NCBI GenBank assembly: GCA_950295325.1
Contig: OX485809.1
Coordinates: 20,212,001 to 20,276,000, forward strand
From: Polytrichum commune
Taxonomy: Eukaryota; Streptophyta; Polytrichopsida; Polytrichales; Polytrichaceae
Length of the DNA stretch: 64,000 nucleotides
Direction of reading: 5' to 3'
Shown: piece by piece, positions 61,142 through 64,000 of the stretch
Numbering within the stretch: position 1 is the first letter of the stretch
How the letters are laid out: every line of letters starts with the position of its first letter
Position numbers and translations under genes: made by a program
The notes under the pieces: model-generated
Databases searched by the model: none
What the model was told of the DNA's origin: nothing
Seen by the model: the letters and a program-made list of their open reading frames with translations, nothing else

Positions 61142-62536
61142 GGGCAGACGATGAACCTCCCCCTACGAATTTTTAGGGTGGATAGGGGCCAGGGCCCGCG
61201 ATCCAGGACTCCCAGGCAACCCCAAAACAAATATGAAATTTCAGATCCCGACCGAACATTGGTGTTTGCCCAGCCCAATTTCGGAAGAAGGGAAATATTT
61301 ATTAATATTTATTAATATTTTAATCTATTTTAAAATAAATAAATAAATAACCCTTGCATTCTGGAAATCGATTGTCCATATAATCCATATTGAGTGCACT
61401 TCATCTTCAAGGTCCAAAATCCAATATATATGTTCACTGCCACTGAGTAAATAAGCAATTGATTGGGATTTCATTTCTGAAGTGAAACGGTCAATACAGC
61501 ATGTAATTAATTTGGAAGTCAAAAATATTCCAAAACCCTCATTAGTATATATTGAGGGTTATTATTTTTGTGACTTACAGGTTGAAAGGGTCTTTGTCAT
61601 TTTAAAATGAAAATAAAATTAGTGTTTTAGTTTGAGTGTGTTTTTTTAAGAATATTTTAGTTAATGCCTTCTGCTTTCACAAAGTATTCATACACTTAAA
61701 CCTAATTAAGTGTGATTAAATGTAATCAAGCGTAAATAACCGTATTTGAAGGTAATTGAGCGCAAGGCCTAGATTTCTACAAGTATTCATACACATTTGA
61801 ACTAATTAAGCCCGATTAAGTGCATGTAAGTGCACTTAACCTAGTTAAGCATAATGAAGCCTAAACAAGTGTAATTAAGCACATCATTCCTCACATATCT
61901 GAATTAAATCATGATTTATTCAAGTAAGTGCATTTTATAATTAATTAGGCTTAATTGGTTTGTAAGCATACTTTCTGATTTAATTGGGCTTAATTAGGAT
62001 TAATTAGGCTTAATTACATTAATCACACTTCATTAGTTTGAATGTGTATAAATACTCGTGAAAGTAGAAGGCATTACCTAAAATATTATAAAATGAACAT
62101 ACCCAAAATAAAACACTAATTTTAATTTCATTTTAGAATGACAAGGACCCTTTCAAATAGTAAGTCACAAAAGTGATAACCTCAATGCTAATGAAGATTT
62201 CTTAACTATCAAGTAAGTTAATTACATGCTTAAGTGACAACTTCACGTTGAAAATGAAATCCCAATCAATTGCTTATTTATTGAGCGGAAGTGAACACAT
62301 ATATTTCGACCTTGAAGGTGAAGTGCATTCAGTATGGGTTACATGAACAAGCGGCCTTCAAGAATGCAAGGGCAATTTGTTTTTCCAAGTCAGGCAGCGC
62401 ATGCAACGGTTTTCAGTCGGGATATAAAATTTTCATATTCGTTTTTTGGGGGGCTGGCCTGAGGTGCCAGATCGCACGCCCTAACCCTTATCCACTTCCC
62501 TTGAAAGGTCGTAGGGGGAGGTTTAGCGTCCGCCTT
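61142..62536. mobile_element. Foldback element, 1.4 kb, arms of about 550-600 bp
   Basis: The left arm (61142-about 61740) and right arm (about 61990-62536) are inverted copies: GGGCAGACGATGAACCTCCC mirrors GGAGGTTTAGCGTCCGCC, and CAATTGATTGGGATTTCATTT, TAATGCCTTCTGCTTTCAC and TATTCATACAC all have inverted partners. The arms are diverged, and the left one carries an additional AATATTTATT-rich stretch. The 250-bp centre is packed with AATTAAG and its complement CTTAATT. No coding sequence. Confidence 0.8.
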
Positions 62537-63472
62537 AGATGGAGTGCTTTTAATGTACCAATTAGTGGGCATGGCACCCAAATTCCAAGGCAAGGCCGAG
62601 GCACCCAGCCCTCATTAAGTGGGTAGGAGGATATTCAAGATTGGACATTCATTGTGCTTGCTGAGACTGCCCCCCCCCCCCCCCCCCCCCCTAAAAGGGA
62701 TAAAGCTTGGCTTTGTGCACTCCTGCTACAATCCATTTGTTGTGGAAAACCGACAAGTTTGAAAGTCCTAAAGGCAGCAAGCAGAAATCTCAGCTATAGC
62801 AGACATCTTGGAAGGAAGAAATAGAGGTTCCAAAACTGCTTAAGGTAGAAATACTATAACCCGTGAAAATAAGGTGATTCGCATTTAAGATCTGGTCTGA
62901 CAATCATGAGAGATGATTTTCCAAGATAGATGAGAAGGATTCATGAAGAATGCAAGTTGTTTCATATTTTTCTGTCCTACACAAAAAATGCTACAATTTT
63001 TCAAAGTGGAAAGTTGTCCAAATCCCTACTCGTTCACTAGATTCTCCCTACACCGAACACGGTAATCTACATTTCCATACAGACGATCGCCTAAATCGGT
63101 TACGTCATGAGTACATTAACACTTGACTCCTGTTGGTTACACTAAGTGTACACGCATTGAAGTTGCCGCCGAGCCATGATCGGTTTTAGAAATGGCACTT
63201 CACCATTATGATGGCGGTCTAGTGCGCGGCTAGAGGGTGGTTCACGGGTTATGGTATTCCTACCTTATAAGAGCAGCAGTGGTTATCCAGAGAAGGCAGG
63301 ATGACGCACAAATTATTATGGACAGAATTGAAATATGTGCAAGGTTATGTTAACGTAGATGAAGGATCGAAAATACACACATGATCACACACCTGTGTAC
63401 CTAGTCTTTACTCAAAGAAGTGTGCAAATTTGGCATCTCTAGTTGTCCAGTTTGGACCTACTAAGTACTGTA
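62537..63472. other. Intergenic, no gene seen
   Basis: Contains the longest homopolymer of the window, 22 C at 62670-62691. Otherwise no recognised feature. Confidence 0.45.
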
Positions 63473-63704
63473 CTACTCTGGAAGTGATCCAGACTCCACA
63501 TAGACTGCTGATCCCTTTGTCTCATAGATTCGCTGAAAAGTTGATACGCAGGCATTAAAGTAGGGCGTGAATGTCAGTTTCAAAAACATGTCACCAAGCC
63601 ATCCAAAATCTAATGTGGAGACTTGCTCAGTAGGAAGGTTCAAAATGAATTTCACCCAATGCTCATAATCTGTATTCCAGCAAACCCAGTACAAATCTCC
63701 TCGA
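63473..63704 (-). CDS. Possible terminal exon of a minus-strand gene
   Basis: The minus-strand frame reads from an AG at about 63705 (GTAAAAG|AGTCG) through GDLYWVCWNTDYEHWVKFIL, GWLGDMFLKLTFTPYFNACV and FQRIYETKGSAVYVESG to a stop at 63473. The composition (Trp, Phe, Tyr, mixed charges) looks like a real protein. The family is not recognised and no partner exon could be identified in the remaining 295 bp to the window edge, so it may be chance or a relic. Confidence 0.3.
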
Positions 63705-64000
63705 CTCTTTTACTGTTGCACACAGAAAGATCCCTTGTCATATTCTGTCCAGTTCAGAGAGAATGTGTCCGAAAAGTGTATAAACTTCTCTAAAGCACAA
63801 GCTTGAACCACATGAAAGCCAATTTCGAAGTAGATCACTCATTTGGAATTTCTAGGAACTGAATAACCCAGATACTAACATGTTGATCCAAAATACGTAC
63901 AATGAAAAAGTTTCTGATGCAAGAAGCTTCAGTAACTAGAAACTATAAACCAATGCATGGATCAGTCACCTTCCAAGTTCTACCAATCTAATAACACTAT
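63705..64000. other. Window end, no feature seen
   Basis: Mixed AT-rich sequence. Any upstream exon of the 63473 reading would lie here or beyond the window. Confidence 0.4.

Overview
The window is nuclear DNA from a land plant. It holds a plant-type ATG8 with spliceosomal introns, an FBH/AKS-type bHLH factor with a spliced leader, and many plant-style MITEs in a gene-poor background. A seed-free plant (moss or lycophyte) is my best guess, from the diverged bHLH C-terminus, a bHLH domain not broken by introns, and a secreted lyase-like gene; the sequence does not fix the species. Exon models below were read by eye from GT-AG junctions and reading frame. The models called as genes sum to whole codons.

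Layout. 1-10950 is a large inverted duplication: two arms of about 3.9 and 3.55 kb, each with a complete four-exon ATG8 gene, arranged tail to tail around a 3.5 kb spacer of mobile-element debris. 10951-14700 is a cluster of small DNA transposons, including a 78-bp CACTA element and a foldback element. 15030-17218 is a decayed LINE split by a 409-bp hAT-like MITE with an exact 8-bp target duplication. 17919-22520 is a seven-exon gene for an unrecognised coiled-coil protein of about 242 residues, behind a promoter that carries a tandem duplication with two TATA-like boxes. 22521-37650 is mostly repeats, including a nested pair of elements and a GC-rich island. 37660-44506 is the bHLH gene: a CT-rich leader exon, a 2.2 kb leader intron, two short upstream ORFs, and four coding exons for 504 residues. 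45-49.7 kb holds a two-tier tandem array with an inserted Tourist-like MITE and several copies of an abundant dispersed repeat (family T). 49.7-59.9 kb has no gene I can support. 59895-60692 is a broken gene for a secreted concanavalin-A-fold polysaccharide-lyase-like protein. 61142-62536 is a 1.4 kb foldback element. A possible terminal exon lies at 63473-63704 on the minus strand.

The genes share no pathway: autophagy (ATG8), transcription (bHLH), an unknown coiled-coil protein and a dead cell-wall or secreted enzyme. What unites the window is structure: inverted duplications from 78 bp to 11 kb, dispersed families in both orientations, and long G or C homopolymers, several of them at one homologous site of family T. 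I saw no rRNA, convincing tRNA, CRISPR array or viral gene.
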